Counted from the first letter of the stretch, positions 11,459 to 23,177 are shown. The stretch is DNA of 64,000 nucleotides from Perca fluviatilis (GCF_010015445.1 NC_053118.1:9474907-9538906); one strand, 5' to 3'. The notes: generated by a model from the letters alone, not told the origin. Program-made: numbers and translations.

Positions 11459-11676
11459 CATTTTTGTGCAAACATTTTTACTGTGATACTGTTTCATGTT
11501 TTAAATGTTAGATGTTGTAAATGTTTTAAATGATTTCTATTTTGTCCTGTACAGCACCTTGTGCAATGTTGGTTGCTTTTTAAAGTGCTTTATAAATAAA
11601 TTTGATTGATTGATTGATTGATATACATTGCCATTTTGTCTTACTGTTTACAATCCTCATAGAGCTCTTTGTTTAC

Positions 11677-11732
11677 GTGTGTGTGTGTGTGTGTGTATGT
11701 ATGTACATATGTGTATGTGTATATGTATATAT
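11677..11732. repeat. (GT)n grading into (GTAT)n
   Basis: A pure GT run is followed by an alternating GT/AT tract. It creates spurious cysteine/valine-rich frames. Confidence 0.92.
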
Positions 11733-11897
11733 TCACTTCTTTATATACAAACTTATACCTGTTTGTTTACCTTGTTCAGCTTTGTTGTCCTTGTTTTTAG
11801 CCATATCTGTATTTCTGTGTGTGTACTTTGAAAGCAACAAAAAGCCAAAGTCAAATTCCCTGTATGTGTTTACACTTGGCCATTAAAACTGATTCTG

Positions 11898-12079
11898 CCT
11901 GAAGACAATGCCCTCTTGACAACCTTCATAACCCCATTTGGCCAGTACTGTTTAAATAGGCTGCCATTTGTGATATTTTCAGTGACAGATGACACAAATG
12001 TAGGAGGACTGTATTGTGGTGTATGGCCATGACCGGGCTAAGCATGACACCAGGTTGCACAGCATTCTCCAGAGACTGA
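11898..12079 (+). pseudogene. Ty3/Gypsy reverse-transcriptase remnant, piece 2 of 3
   Basis: The piece begins PEDNALLTTFITPFG and QYCLNRLPF, the blocks that directly follow the point where piece 1 stops, then reads CIVVYGHDRAKHDTRLHSI, which matches the region after the catalytic aspartates. The stretch in which the YxDD motif should lie is degraded (IFSVTDDTN). The piece ends exactly at the TGA target site of the Harbinger element and continues at 15118. Confidence 0.8.
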
Positions 12080-12349
12080 GGGCCAGATGTACTAACGCTT
12101 TTGCGCCCACTTCAGGTGTATTTGTCTCACAACGTACGCGTAAAAGCATGGCGAGGTATGTACAAACGGGCCGCACTGAGGTAAAAGCGCAGACTGCCTG
12201 TCGCGGGAACTGAAAATGGCAAATTGCGCTTTTCCGTGTCATGCATATGTAATCATGGGAGGGTCAAGGGGAAAGTGGGAGTTTCCCATAAAGAGATAGG
12301 AGGATCACACTTTTTCAGTTGAGTGAACACAAAATCATTAAGCGTTACA

Positions 12350-13399
12350 GATTAAGCAGCCATGCAATATTACAGTACTGGAAGAAATCAAAGATGACAT
12401 TGAATCTCCGACTCGCCGTTCATGGATGCCATCAGGATAATTTCAAACAGTCATAGCATCAGCAGTGGGAATATCGCAGTCTGCACTCAGCCGTATCATA
12501 GCACAAGTACTTAACGCTTTGCTACAGCGCACTAGTCAATACATACATTTCCCCACCACAAATACACGCATCAAGCAGGATTTCTTTGACATGGACAACT
12601 TTCCGAACGTCATAGGAACCATTGATTGCACCCACATACCAACTATCCCCCCGTCACTCCAGGAACACATTTACAGAAACAGAAAACATACATATTCCAT
12701 GTGCAAGTTGTATGTGACGCAAACATGGTGATCACAAACATTGTGGCCAAATTCCCAGGGTCTGTCCATGACAGCTTCATATTCCGCAATAGTGCCATCT
12801 ACCAAAGATTGGGCAACCAGGCTTTTGGAGAGACGTGGCTACTTGGTAAGCACTGTTTATTTTATTTGTTTGTATGGGGACGTTTCACAGTAAACCTAAC
12901 ATTTCCCTTGGATATCTAATCTATTTATCTAGCCATCTATCTGCCTGCATTGCTACATTATCAAACGTCCCATGCATTAATACCACACATTTATCTTCAG
13001 TATATTTTAATTCTGTTCTATATTTTGCTGCAGGTGATGGTGGGTATGCAACAACCATGGCTAATGACCCCATTACACAACCCAACAACAGCAGCTCAGC
13101 AAAATTACAAACGGGCATACATTCAGATGAGGGGGGTGATTGAGCGCACATTTGGGGTCTTGAAAAGCCGGATGCGCTGCTTGGACCGTACAGGTGGAGC
13201 GCTTCTGTACACACCAGAAAAGGTGTGCAAAATCGCAGTCGCTTGTTGTATTGTGCACAATATCGGCGTTCGCCACGGCATGCCCCTGGATGTTCCAGAG
13301 GACATGGAGCAGCCACCAGAAGACATTGACGCATTACCCCAACCACAACATGAGATGGCTGAAGGCAGACGTCTGCGAAAGATATTTTACCTAATGTGA
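12350..13399 (+). pseudogene. Harbinger (HARBI1-like) transposase, interrupted
   Basis: This gene encodes the DDE nuclease that excises and inserts the element. I see VGISQSALSRIIAQVLNALL; then catalytic Asp in IDCTH (codon 12624-12626), Asp in GSVHDSF (12770-12772) and Glu in IERTFG (13142-13144), followed by CCIVHNI and an acidic tail. A GT-AG intron at 12846-13033 is supported by a GTAAG donor, a TTTGCTGCAG acceptor and continuous phase (LG/DGGY). Defects: most of the N-terminal domain is missing (about 12440, with a TAA), there is a frameshift near 12700 (KHTY to VQVVCDA), and another just after the acceptor. All three catalytic residues remain. Confidence 0.88.
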
Positions 13400-13553
13400 A
13401 ATAATGCCTTGTTGAAATGATTTGTGTAACCCACTGAACCATGTAAAAATAAAAATGGAGGAGAAAAATATTACACAAATAACCCAGACTGAAACAATTG
13501 CGCTTTTCAAATGTTTAATATTTATTATTATCTCCCTCTGGTAGCTGGTTTGT

Positions 13554-14912
13554 TCAGACTTCATTTTTCTTTTTCTGAGACGACGTGTCGGTACAGTTGT
13601 AGATGAGACAGGTCTGGGTGGCGCAGGTCGGGATGGCACAAGGCTGGGTGGCGCAGGGTTGGAGGTTCCGGACAGCTCGCGTCATCCCATTCACTGCAAC
13701 CACAAGGTCTTTTACCTGCTGACTGTCGCGCCTCATAGCCCTGATGGAAATGCCCATCTGCTGCACATCCGACGAAATGTTTTGTAGCGCCCTCGTTTGG
13801 CCCCTTTGCTCGGTCAAGAACAGTTCCTCCAGGTCATCCACCATGTTCATCCTACGTGCGGGTGCAGAGGGTAGAGACGAGGTAGAAGGTTCACAGGATG
13901 CTGGTGCAGTAGCACCAACATTTGAAGATGTGCTTGCTAAAGGGGAAAAAAAGCAAATGTAACACACTTAACATTCGTGACATCAACAAAAACAATTCTA
14001 CCGCTGTTCCACCTTTTTTTGCCAGTGTAGCATCCAGACATAGGTACATTGTAATAGACTAATGAACCTTTATGTATACCGAAGGGAAATCACAATCATG
14101 CTTCATGACATTTTCCATTATCCTTATTAGCTAGCGGAGAAATGACCAAAATGAAATGACCAAACACGAAATATCTATAGTAAGCTTACACTTAAAGATG
14201 GCCTAATAGCCTAACCAAAACTCCAACCGTAGCCTTAATGTCCAAATTAAAGACGGCATATATTATAGTTACATTTTATAAGCATTGTTAGACATTTTAC
14301 TTGGAAAATACCAAAGGAAAACCATGTGTGGACGAGAAATTGAACACTTTAAGTGCTGCAATAAACCCGGTCACTTTTTTAACATCAGCAATGGTATTGG
14401 GTGGGTGAATATTATATTTGTATAGATATCAATCTAAAAAATATAAAAACACAAAGTCCATTTACAATCACATCTACTTATCTTAATCTTTATCAGACTT
14501 ACCGTCATTTTCTAATGTGGTCTCAGCAGTATTGATTCCTTCCACGCCTTCCACCTGTTCAGCAACCAGCGTTTGCTGCACAACCTCTTCAATTGTGGTC
14601 AATTTGCGTACTTCTGGGGGACCTCCATCAGTTTTCCTGGCCTGTGATCTGTTAAAGGCAACTTTTTCTTTAGTACGCCGTTTAAGGTCCTGCCACCTCT
14701 TTTTCTCCTCTTCCACCTGTCTGCAGGTCGAGGATATTGCTTATTGCAATTTTCTTTGTAATTTCGGTCCAGATGGCATTTTTTTGTGTTGGTGTGGAAT
14801 TCCGGCCTTGTATAATATTTAAATTCGCTGTTAACTCATGAACAAGCACATGAACTTCGTTATCGCTAAATCTTTGTTTTCGCTGTTTTGACTGACTTGG
14901 TGGCTGATCCAT
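13554..14912 (-). pseudogene. Harbinger Myb/SANT-like DNA-binding protein (NAIF1-like), one frameshift
   Basis: PIF/Harbinger elements carry a second gene whose Myb/SANT-like product binds the element ends and brings in the transposase. Here exon 1 runs 14912 to 14503 from an ATG (MDQPPSQSKQRKQRF), with FSDNEVHVLVHEL and then KKRWQDLKRRTKEK. A perfect GTAAGT donor complements 14497-14502 and an AG acceptor complements 13937-13938; exon 2 runs 13936 to 13554 (ASTSSNVGATAP, then an EQRGQTRALQNISSDVQQM helix and a Cys/Pro-rich tail). Phase is kept across the intron. The only lesion I see is a frameshift near 14720-14730, so this gene is close to intact. Confidence 0.85.
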
Positions 14913-15117
14913 GATAGAAAGAGTGAAGGAGGCCTATTCAATTGCGCGTTTAATTGCACGCAATTTACTATATAGTGGGCAGAGAAAGGCGCTGATTACC
15001 CGATGAACTGCAAGTTTGGTAAATACGCTATAAGCTGAAGTATCACAGCGTGTGCTTTCTGCGGGTTGGCCATGGCACTGATAACGCTACGTTTGCAAAT
15101 GTACGTACATCTGGCCC

Positions 15118-15215
15118 TGAGTGATTAAGGACTAACTCCAAACAAAGATAAATGCAAGTTTGCCTGACACTGCATCACCACTGAGGGAGCCAACCCTGAC
15201 CCAAGCAAGATATGA
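15118..15215 (+). pseudogene. Ty3/Gypsy reverse-transcriptase remnant, piece 3 of 3
   Basis: The reading frame continues directly from piece 2 across the Harbinger site: LQRLSD, stop, GLTPNKDKCKFA, stop, HCIT, then ANPDPSK. 'LTPNK.KC.FA' is the standard block after the Gypsy catalytic motif. Two in-frame stops lie within 60 bp. Homology fades after about 15215. Confidence 0.78.
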
Positions 15216-16374
15216 AAGTGTCTGCATTTATATCTACTTGGCCTGGCATTCACACAAAACTCTGCCGCCTCTGCTGTGTACAAAGGCACTGTATGAGCTT
15301 CCTTTTTCGAATCCTGAGGTTCTGACTGAGACTGCTAAAGTTCTCCTTTAACATAATACATGTAACCAGAAATCAGCTCATCATTGCGGGTACACTATCT
15401 CAAGCACCGGTGAAACACACAATATCTCGAGAGGACAGTTTACACGTGGCCCCAGGACTTACTTACTTTTATATATGTTTTGTTTTAGTATTAGTAGTAA
15501 TAACAGTGGTAGTGCATCTTAACTCTATTCCACACATCGTCATTAGTCAGTGGACAGTTTAATATCTTTTTGTGTATACACAGCACATAATTCAAAGAAC
15601 ACTCAGTGTGAGCAATCAAAGAAAAAAGGAGGCTGCCTGCTCTCAGGCTCCCCAGTGCTTTATGCCTGATGAGAGATGTGTTGACAGAGGCCTCCTCCTC
15701 CTCTTTCACTGCCATAACAATCCTTCCACATATGCCATCAGTGAATGGAGACCAAGCCTCCAATAATTTCCCCTTCCTATAAACCCTTTAATTAAATCAC
15801 ATTTAATAGTTCGCTCTGCTGCTAATGCAGCAGCTTGGAACCCTAATTCTTTTACGGTGTAATTGTCCCTGGATCTCTTCTGATTGACATGGCACTAACT
15901 ACATTAAGGATGATGTACTCTGGCTTCGAGTGCTGGAATGGACACATGCCTTTATACCAGGGTTTCCATTTTAAAAAATTGGTGCCGGTCCATGTGTGCT
16001 GGTAAATTTCAATGTCCCGGAGAAATTCTGGTCAAATATTATCTGTTTATTGAGCTTAAAAACAATTAATAGGGCTATTTAGAGAATGATATCATCAAGG
16101 CATGTACATTTATACTATTCTTTAGTGAAAAGTAGGCTACTCTACTCTGAAGACTGACAGTTAGTATAGCCAATGAAATTCTGAACACGGGGATATGCTA
16201 CTTTCTGGGTTTTTTTTACAAGCCAAAACAAGAAAGGCCAAAATGCCGAAAAACATGCTCGACTTTATTTAATTTTATTTATTGCAGAACATATAGTATA
16301 GTATAATATAGTATTCACCGGTAAATACATTACAAGAGATACACCTTTTGATATTTTTCTCTACGTACATTTTT
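15216..16374. other. No recognised gene; possible conserved non-coding sequence
   Basis: A 90-codon minus frame (15491-15763) matches nothing I know. The block 15600-15960 is of mixed composition, lacks repeat hallmarks and has homeodomain-like TTAAT/TAATTA cores, so it could be ancestral single-copy DNA. This is a guess from appearance only. Confidence 0.3.
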
Positions 16375-17092
16375 TCAGTGTTACGTTACATGTCACGCTT
16401 TAATCCAGAGCAACTTACAATTGCTATATATGTCAGAGGTCGCACACCTCTGGAGCAACTATGGGTTTAAGTGATGGTTCGGAGTAATTTCACCCTAGGC
16501 TGCGTTGCACCTTGACCTCAAGCCAAACAACCCCCCATAAGCTTTTTTCCCTTGTTATAATGTTGGTCGAGTTAGTACTCACTAATAATGCCCGGAATGA
16601 TACCAAACATCTACAGTAGTACAAATAGTTTCTGTACTTATAAAACAAGGCATTAAAAAGTTTGTAACTACACCAGAAGTATATTTAAATAACACTTGCC
16701 TGATAGATACTCCTCTTGGCTGCTACCGTGCGAGATCACGCACAGAGAACAACATCTATTGCTGGAAAAGACTACTGGAGAAGAAGATCCAAGAAGCGCG
16801 TGAACAGCAGAAGCAGCTACTGCAGCGTGAGGTGATAGGACAAGATGACACAGTTGTATATATCCTCAGCTAACCAGCTGATAACGCTAACTCGACCAAC
16901 GTTATAACAAGGGAAAAAAGCTTATGGGGGGTTGTTTGGCTCGAGGTCAAGGTGCAAAGCAGCTACTCCGAACCATCACTTTAAGTGTCTTGCTCAGGGA
17001 CACATTGGTTGATGTATAGCAGTGGGAATCGAACCCAGGTCTCCCACACCAAAGGCATGTGTCATATCCAGTGCGTCATCACCACCCCAATA
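16375..17092 (-). mobile_element. tRNA-derived SINE-like repeat, split by a MITE
   Basis: On the minus strand the head (from about 17092) reads GGTGATGACGCACTGGATA, an A-box-like segment. It is followed by a perfect B box GGTTCGATTCC, the complement of 17025-17035. The body continues through GACACTT to the target site at 16980-16984, and resumes at 16466-16470 (TTTAA) through CCATAGTTGCTCCAGAGG to about 16375. The split is caused by the 509-bp element at 16471-16979. Confidence 0.72.
16471..16979. mobile_element. Long-TIR MITE in a TTTAA/TTAA target, 509 bp
   Basis: Inverted arms of about 100 bp: GTGATGGTTCGGAGTA at 16471 and its complement ending CCATCAC at 16979, extending through CTTATAACAAGGG-type blocks to about 16578 and 16888. 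The direct repeat TTTAA flanks it at 16466-16470 and 16980-16984; it can also be read as TTAA with a one-base indel. The core has a short coiled-coil-like frame with KKIQEAREQQKQLLQRE, too short to call a gene. Removing it restores the host SINE. Confidence 0.88.
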
Positions 17093-17556
17093 TATTCATA
17101 CTTATATTACTCAATGCCAATAGCACTATTCTGTTGGATAAGAAAATCCATTGTTACCTTTCAAAAGAGACCAAGGACATGCATGTAGACCAAATTGAAC
17201 CACAGCTTTTAATTTACTTTAGGTATGCCTTGGATAGGCGTTTTTTGCCAAATTTTACTAGGACATACCCTCTATCTCTCTCCTCTGCTCTCCATGTGAG
17301 GTCTGTGTGTCTGTTTGACTAAAGGCGGGTGAGTCAGACACACACTGTAACCACTCAAAGCAGAGAGGCTACAGTGGATGGGATGGAGTGTGCGCTTCAG
17401 CTTTATTCACAAAAAAAACAGGATGTGGCAATTCCCGCGGGGTTGTGCGGAGGTATGTGTGTGTTTATTTGTGCTTTAGAACATAACCACAGTGAAACAA
17501 TCACAAAATAATGTTTTTTTTCTTCACTGATTCACTTCTTTGTTCTCGCCAAACCT

Positions 17557-17618
<62 letters not shown>

Positions 17619-18532
17619 ATTGAGCCGAGGAGGGATGATCTAACTTTGAATGGTGTGTATTCGAACAGCAACCGACAGATCCTACTCATTTAGCCTTTAA
17701 GCTTAAAAGTTTCAACACAATAACATCTTGATTCAAACATCTATGGACAATATGCAAAACAGAAATAATATACCAAATGAAATATTGGGATATTCTTTTT
17801 AAAGAGGCATTTTAAGAAGTCTAAAAACTAAGGAACTGAAGTTGTTAACATGATGTTAGAGCTTTGAGTGTTGTGGTGATGTTCTATTTTACAAGCAGTT
17901 TAGGTGGCTGCTATTGCTGCTGGAACTATGATGTAGAGACATGCCTGGTGAAATTTAGGGCTCTACCTGCTCCTGATTTGTTCAAGGAAAAGTTAAAAAT
18001 TTTAACTGAGTTTTTTTGGAGAGAGTCAGTTTTAAAAGACCATTTTGAAAGAACATTTCAAAAGCCAAGTTACAACCCTGTGTCCCATGTTAATTTTTAA
18101 TGTATCTTTAGTTGCTAAATGCTATGCTAAATATGTGTCAAAAAAACTAATCAGCATTTATTATATCAAAATCCCTCTATTGTTAGTTCCTGGAAAACGT
18201 AAAAACGTACAGTGGAAGTGAAGTGGAGAGACCGAACAGCCGGCTGCTGGCTCGTTAGCTAAAGTTAGCTTGCTAATTCCACCCACCCAACATGCCTTCA
18301 TCATACTCTGGTTATAGAAAATTAGCCAAACAAAATTGTCACTCATTTGGCGTTAGTAATCCTAGTAGTCCTTTCCTACGATGTGACAAGATTGTTTGAA
18401 TGAAACAGTAAGTTGTTACATTTGACTAATTTAGAAGCTGGCTGGCTGGTAAGCTAGCTTGCTTGCTAGGGGGCTACATTTTTCAAAAGACGTTATTGGG
18501 GGTTCTTGTTTCTAAGCAGAAACTGTTATCTT
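17093..18532. other. No recognised gene
   Basis: Apart from the TC microsatellite I see only AT-rich spacer. The stretch 18165-18480 resembles a fish dispersed repeat (GTTAGCTAAAGTTAGC-type wording), but without definable ends. Confidence 0.35.
17557..17613. repeat. (TC)n microsatellite
   Basis: A TC run of 57 bp with one TA interruption near 17580. Confidence 0.95.
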
Positions 18533-18558
18533 CACACACACACACACACACACACACA
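18533..18558. repeat. (CA)n microsatellite
   Basis: A CA run of 26 bp. Confidence 0.94.
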
Positions 18559-18559
18559 T

Positions 18560-20436
18560 GCCAAGGTCGGGGCCTCTGTGTGGTGCAACTTCCTCTTCTG
18601 TTCTCGTAACCTTTAAACAATGCACTTTTATGCAATATAAGGTCTAAACTATTTTTATGACTTAAGCTTAACCTTCTGTGCATCAGAGGTCACCCAGAGT
18701 ACTTTTAACCACTTCCTCAACGACTGCACACAGCTCTTTCGCAACGAGCACATACACACATTTTATTAATAAAATATTTCTACACCAGTTTTGACAAGTC
18801 TTATGTGTTGTATTGATCAGATGAGATGGAAAATGAAAAGAGCCTTGTGTGTCACAGCAGTTGTTTGTTTGCTTTCCTCACTCTCTCAGATGAATTGACC
18901 TGATTGGCCTACATCGGCCGACGCGTGGCAACGGTGCGGGACACATCGCACAAACTAGGGCGACGGTTGCTCACTGTCAGCTCAACTTGGACCGACGGTC
19001 GCCTTGGTGTGTCAGGGCCTCCAGGATGACCAGCTAGCCCTGCCGATCATATAAAATGCACGGGACCATTAGCTGGTAGGTCGCTCTAACTTCTGTGACT
19101 TTATACATCAGTGGATTGCCTGGTAAACCGTAAAAAAAGTATTTTTTACTCATACCTAGGCCTACTTGTTGTTTAGACTACTCATTCTACTCTTATATGC
19201 TATTTATTTGTTCTTTCCATACTGTATATATCATTATTGAATAGCTGCATATATTTGTACTGTACATTTTGCACATCATTTATTTTATACAGTTAATTTT
19301 GTATATTCAGTTACATCACTTCTTACCTTAAAGTGTCTTGTAATCTAATTAACTACACTAAAGTTAGCCTGTCATGTTATTATTTTTAAGGAAATGGTAC
19401 CTGGACATCATGACTTAGTGAAGTGAAAATTACACATGTACTGCACTGGCAGCCAGATTTTTTTTATGTTTTTTATCGTAACAATGAAAAGAAAGTGTTT
19501 TCTTGAATTTGGTAGGGCATTTTTCGAGTATTGTAGTGATGCAGAGAAGATATGGGATTAAAGATTCATAAATGTGTGTTTCTGTTGCCTCTGAGATGAC
19601 AAAAACAATCAACAAAAAAATGTAGTTTAGAATGAATTTATCCTGGCTGCTCAGGGTCAAATGTATTTTGTGAGAGCTCTCCCCTATGGAACAGGATTTA
19701 ATGTGTAGGATAATGTATAGCTTTACCCTACATGAGTGTATGTGAATGCAAGTCTTATTTATCATATTTTCTCATTCAGCCAAGCACTCATGGCCAGCAG
19801 GAAATAAAGTGTGTCTTTGACAGAGTGTGTGACAGTGGACTGATTCGACATTGACTTTTCCCTACTCCTGTGCCTCTACCTATCATGCAGGTGATATATA
19901 GCTGCATGTATATTTTAGGGTTCACTTGGCAAGCATGTTACATGCAGTCTCTTTATGGCATGATGATTGATCAGTGCTTCTTCCTGGGGTATTTTTCACC
20001 AGATGAGGCAGACGCTGGTTGCATGGGTTAGTTTGAATAAAAATGACCTGAACTGGAAATCGTTATTCATTCATTCTTTAGTATCACTTGAATTTGAAGT
20101 ATAAAACCACAATCCTACATGAATATAAACCTGTATGAATGGCATACATGCTGCATGCACCGGTGAATTCCTGCAAACACAGTGGTTGATGTTGATGGTT
20201 TTTTAAATATTATTTCAGTATGTTTGTGGGCGGCCCCACGTGACTGAGGTAGGCTATATTTGGAAGATGATATTTCCGTACCGTCATTTTCCTCTTCTCT
20301 TGGTCCTGCGTTTTACATTCGCACCTCTCGCGTCTCAACTACGGCTTGCGACATAAACGAGAGGTGATGCCCAATGAAAAGGCTTGTATTAATATATTTA
20401 TTTACATTTTTCAACCTAGGCGGAGCGGGGACTGCC
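18560..20436. other. No recognised gene
   Basis: The GC-richer patch 18900-19030 may be a decayed dispersed repeat. The rest is AT-rich, with a 111-codon minus frame (19430-19765) that matches nothing I know. Confidence 0.35.
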
Positions 20437-20850
20437 CATTTCTCCGACGCTCCATTGTTCTGACCTCTCAATAACCCGAAATATTCCCTTTGGTCCTACA
20501 GCCCACTAGTCCGACGTCACGCTGGTGGCGTAATTACAAATCCCACTATGGCCACGCCAAGACCCGCCCTATGAAGCAGTTCCATTGGTTGGGGTTAGGC
20601 ATTTGACCTTGAGTGGTTAAGGTTAGGATAGCCGATTGGTCAGGGGATAGTACCTGTACAAATGGGGTTACGTTACCTTGCGTAAGCATGGACGCCTTGC
20701 CAATAAATGCTATTGAAGGGTGGGCGGGTCTTGGCGTGGCCATAGTGGGATTCGTAATAATGCTGGTGGACGTCAGACTAGTGGGCTGTAGGACCAAAGG
20801 GAATTTTTCGGATTATTGAGAGGTCGGAACAATGGAGTGTCGGAGAAATG
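20437..20850. mobile_element. Foldback-type MITE with 130-bp arms
   Basis: Left arm 20437-20569 and right arm 20722-20850 are inverted copies, both containing CCTTTGGTCCTACAGCCCAC and TGGCCACGCCAAGACCCGCC, with an indel near the CGTCACGCTGG block. About 150 bp separates the arms. I saw no convincing target-site duplication, and flanking CGGAGC words may be coincidental. Confidence 0.82.
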
Positions 20851-20928
20851 ACATGGCACCGGCGGAGCACAGCGGTCAGTAGGGATTGTAGAAGAGAAGC
20901 TGTATCGCTTTGCTGTTTTATAAAAAAA

Positions 20929-20952
20929 ATATATATATATATATATATATAT
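20929..20952. repeat. (TA)n microsatellite
   Basis: An AT run of 24 bp follows an A8 tract. Confidence 0.93.
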
Positions 20953-21298
20953 TAACTTTTTTTTTCACTTTCAAAACAAAACACAAAACATACAACTCAA
21001 GAAATTAACACATCCCCTCCCTGACTAAACCCCCCCCACTCACCATCACTACCTCCCTATACAAAATTTAAGAAAAAGATGATATAGTCACAACATCCAA
21101 TACAAAGAAAATAGACAATGAACTATTACCCAATCATGCTGAGGGCGACATCTAGGAAACCTTTAACCGGGCACAGCGAGTCACCAAAATGCCAGAGTGC
21201 ACTGAGGTTATTTCCTTCATGCGCCTAGGAAAATGCTAGTTTCCCAACATTGCACGTTGCATTGACACTAAAATAGAGCCCTCTGTCTGTCTCTCTCA

Positions 21299-21306
21299 CT
21301 CACACA

Positions 21307-21338
<32 letters not shown>
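21299..21338. repeat. (CA)n microsatellite
   Basis: A CA run of about 40 bp with one TC interruption. Confidence 0.94.
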
Positions 21339-21340
<2 letters not shown>

Positions 21341-22199
21341 CTGTTTTGTTCTAAAGGACCATTACTTCACAGCAGTGTCAGCCAATCTTTTCCAGAATGG
21401 AATCAGTGATGTGCTACTGCATTTTGTGCCGCTTAGTCTTGTGCTTTCAACTTTAATAATTGAGCCACACTTTAAAACAAATTCAGAGTCATCGTTGAGA
21501 GTGAAATGAAGAAAATGCTACATGTGTTTTTGTGTCTGGATGAGGGCAATGAAACGTGACAAATTATTTGCTATTTCATGGTTTGACTCGAGTGCAGAAA
21601 AGTGAGATGGAGAGTTTAAACTTAAATTTCTCTTACAGGGATATGTCAGTTAGTCAGTGCCAGCCTCCCGCAGAGGGGTGCTTGGGTAATGATCACCCAG
21701 GGCTAACTGTTAATTCACAGCAGATTGCAGCCATATTGGGGGAAGCACAGAGATCAGAGTTTAATTGTCCTTTGCATATTTACTTCCTTCACATTTACTT
21801 CCAACTATCAGTTTCTCAAACACATTCTCATTCGTGGGTCAAATTGTTGTTTAGATTGTTTTGCTGAAACAATTGGGCAGCAATAAAAGGAAATGGAAAA
21901 CATAATTGTTATAAACTCTACTCATCTCTATTTTTTTCCAGTGCACTGGTATTCAGAGTATGCAGTACTGTGCATAATAACCTTGCATGAAGCTGCTTTT
22001 TTTAGAGCTGCGGATCCGCTCAACTACATGGTATTTTCACCTGCCTTCTACTCTGCATATCGAAAGGATTTAATCGCAAATGCTGAATTGGCAGATTTTT
22101 TTCTTCTCAAACCTAAGCATCAAGTACAATTTTTACAACAAGTAAAATGGTGATCACTGTAAAGGATTTCACTTTTTTCACTCGTAACTTCCAAGGGGG
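21339..22199. other. No recognised gene; low-repeat block
   Basis: The 103-codon frame at 21556-21867 and the 86-codon frame at 21893-22153 match no family I know. The block 21600-21800 lacks repeat features and contains a TTTGCAT octamer-like core, so it could be ancestral non-coding DNA. This is not testable from one sequence. Confidence 0.3.
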
Positions 22200-22890
22200 C
22201 AAGCAAGCATCTGGAAAAGCGTACCTCCTATGGGGAGATTCAAGCCATCACCTTCCGCTAGCATTCCATTGACTCCCATTCATTTTGGCGTCACTTTGAC
22301 AGCGAATAACTTTACATCTGAAGCGTTTAAAGACTCTAGAAATAAATACTTGATAAATAAAGAAACACGACAATGTATAAAAGGCTTCATTACCTTGTCT
22401 CACAGGTAGCAGCCATTTTTGTAAAAATAGGCTAACGATTTTGTCATAACCACGCAACTTTCTGTCGCACAGCAGATAAATTAACGTATAGTCAGGAGAA
22501 GCTCGCAAGCAATCGGGGGGACATGGAGGCATACAGTCAAGTGAGAAGCCCATAGAGAGTCCATGAAAGCATCGGAACAAAATATTTCAGCAAGGTTTTG
22601 ATGGATTGGAAATACTTCTGTATGTGGCAAGTGAATTCATATTTAGTAACATTTATCCACAAACAGATTTCTCTTGGCGCAGCTACCAGAAGACTTACAA
22701 CTTTCAGACAGGTAGCTCACGTCACATCGACGTCTTCAAGCTCAGTTGGAGGCTGTGCAGTACACTCAGACATCACCGCAAAAGTGCTTTATTTCACTGG
22801 TCTCTGTCGAAGTCTATGGCGTCGCTGTGTCCATTTCTTTCACTGTCAAGATGCAGTCCAAGGAAATAATTACAGTAATAATCTATAATA
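22200..22890. repeat. Dispersed-repeat-like region, ends unresolved
   Basis: The wording (CCATTGACTCCCATTCATTT, GTCACTTTGACAGCGAATAA, GTCACATCGACGTC..AAGCTCAGTTGGAGGCT) looks like high-copy fish repeats that I recall. I could not locate terminal repeats or a duplication. Confidence 0.35.
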
Positions 22891-23177
22891 AGTCTATTAT
22901 GTGTAAACCTCTGTGTACAAGACTCAAGTAATCAGTCTCAATTGCCATTTTCTTTCACTTTTTTCATTCAGCCTGATATTGTCAGTATTGTTAATCAGTA
23001 TATGTGTCTGTCCCACCAATGTTTTTTTTGTTTTTTTATTAAGTTTGCAATGATACAAACAAACCAATTCCATTTTAGATGAAACAAGTACCAAACAAAC
23101 TTACACATAAGACGCTGCACATAGTAAGAAGCATGAGTCAATTCCGAAAAAGCACTTATATATACAGTATATATGTA

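Larger units (their letters stand above)
7715..11622 (+). mobile_element. L2-like LINE, nearly full length but decayed
   Basis: The order is: 5' region from about 7715, apurinic-type endonuclease, reverse transcriptase, C-terminal tail, 3' UTR, and a (TGAT)n tail at about 11602-11622. The tetranucleotide tail and the C-terminal block (PKIWNELPLPIR, then SHFKSLLKTHLF) fit vertebrate L2-clade elements. TGATATA at 7708-7714 and 11619-11625 may be the target-site duplication, although the right copy overlaps the tail repeat. The copy is broken by in-frame stops, frameshifts and two nested insertions (7904-8066 and 10911-11258). It sits inside a Gypsy reverse transcriptase. Confidence 0.85.
12080..15117. 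mobile_element. PIF/Harbinger DNA transposon with both genes, 3038 bp
   Basis: The termini are 13-bp perfect inverted repeats, GGGCCAGATGTAC at 12080-12092 and its complement at 15105-15117. The flanking trinucleotides are TGA at 12077-12079 and TGA at 15118-15120, the 3-bp duplication expected of Harbinger elements. Inside are a DDE transposase on plus and a Myb/SANT-like DNA-binding gene on minus, arranged tail to tail with about 150 bp between the coding ends. Removing the element with one TGA rejoins a Gypsy reverse-transcriptase frame, which independently confirms the ends. Confidence 0.94.

Noticed and set aside
11614..11886. 90-codon frame rich in Cys/Val
   Set aside because: It comes from translation of a GT microsatellite.
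5670..17090. tRNA genes at the B-box-containing sites near 5692 and 17025
   Set aside because: The heads lack a full acceptor and anticodon fold and are joined to SINE bodies; they are tRNA-derived, not tRNA genes.
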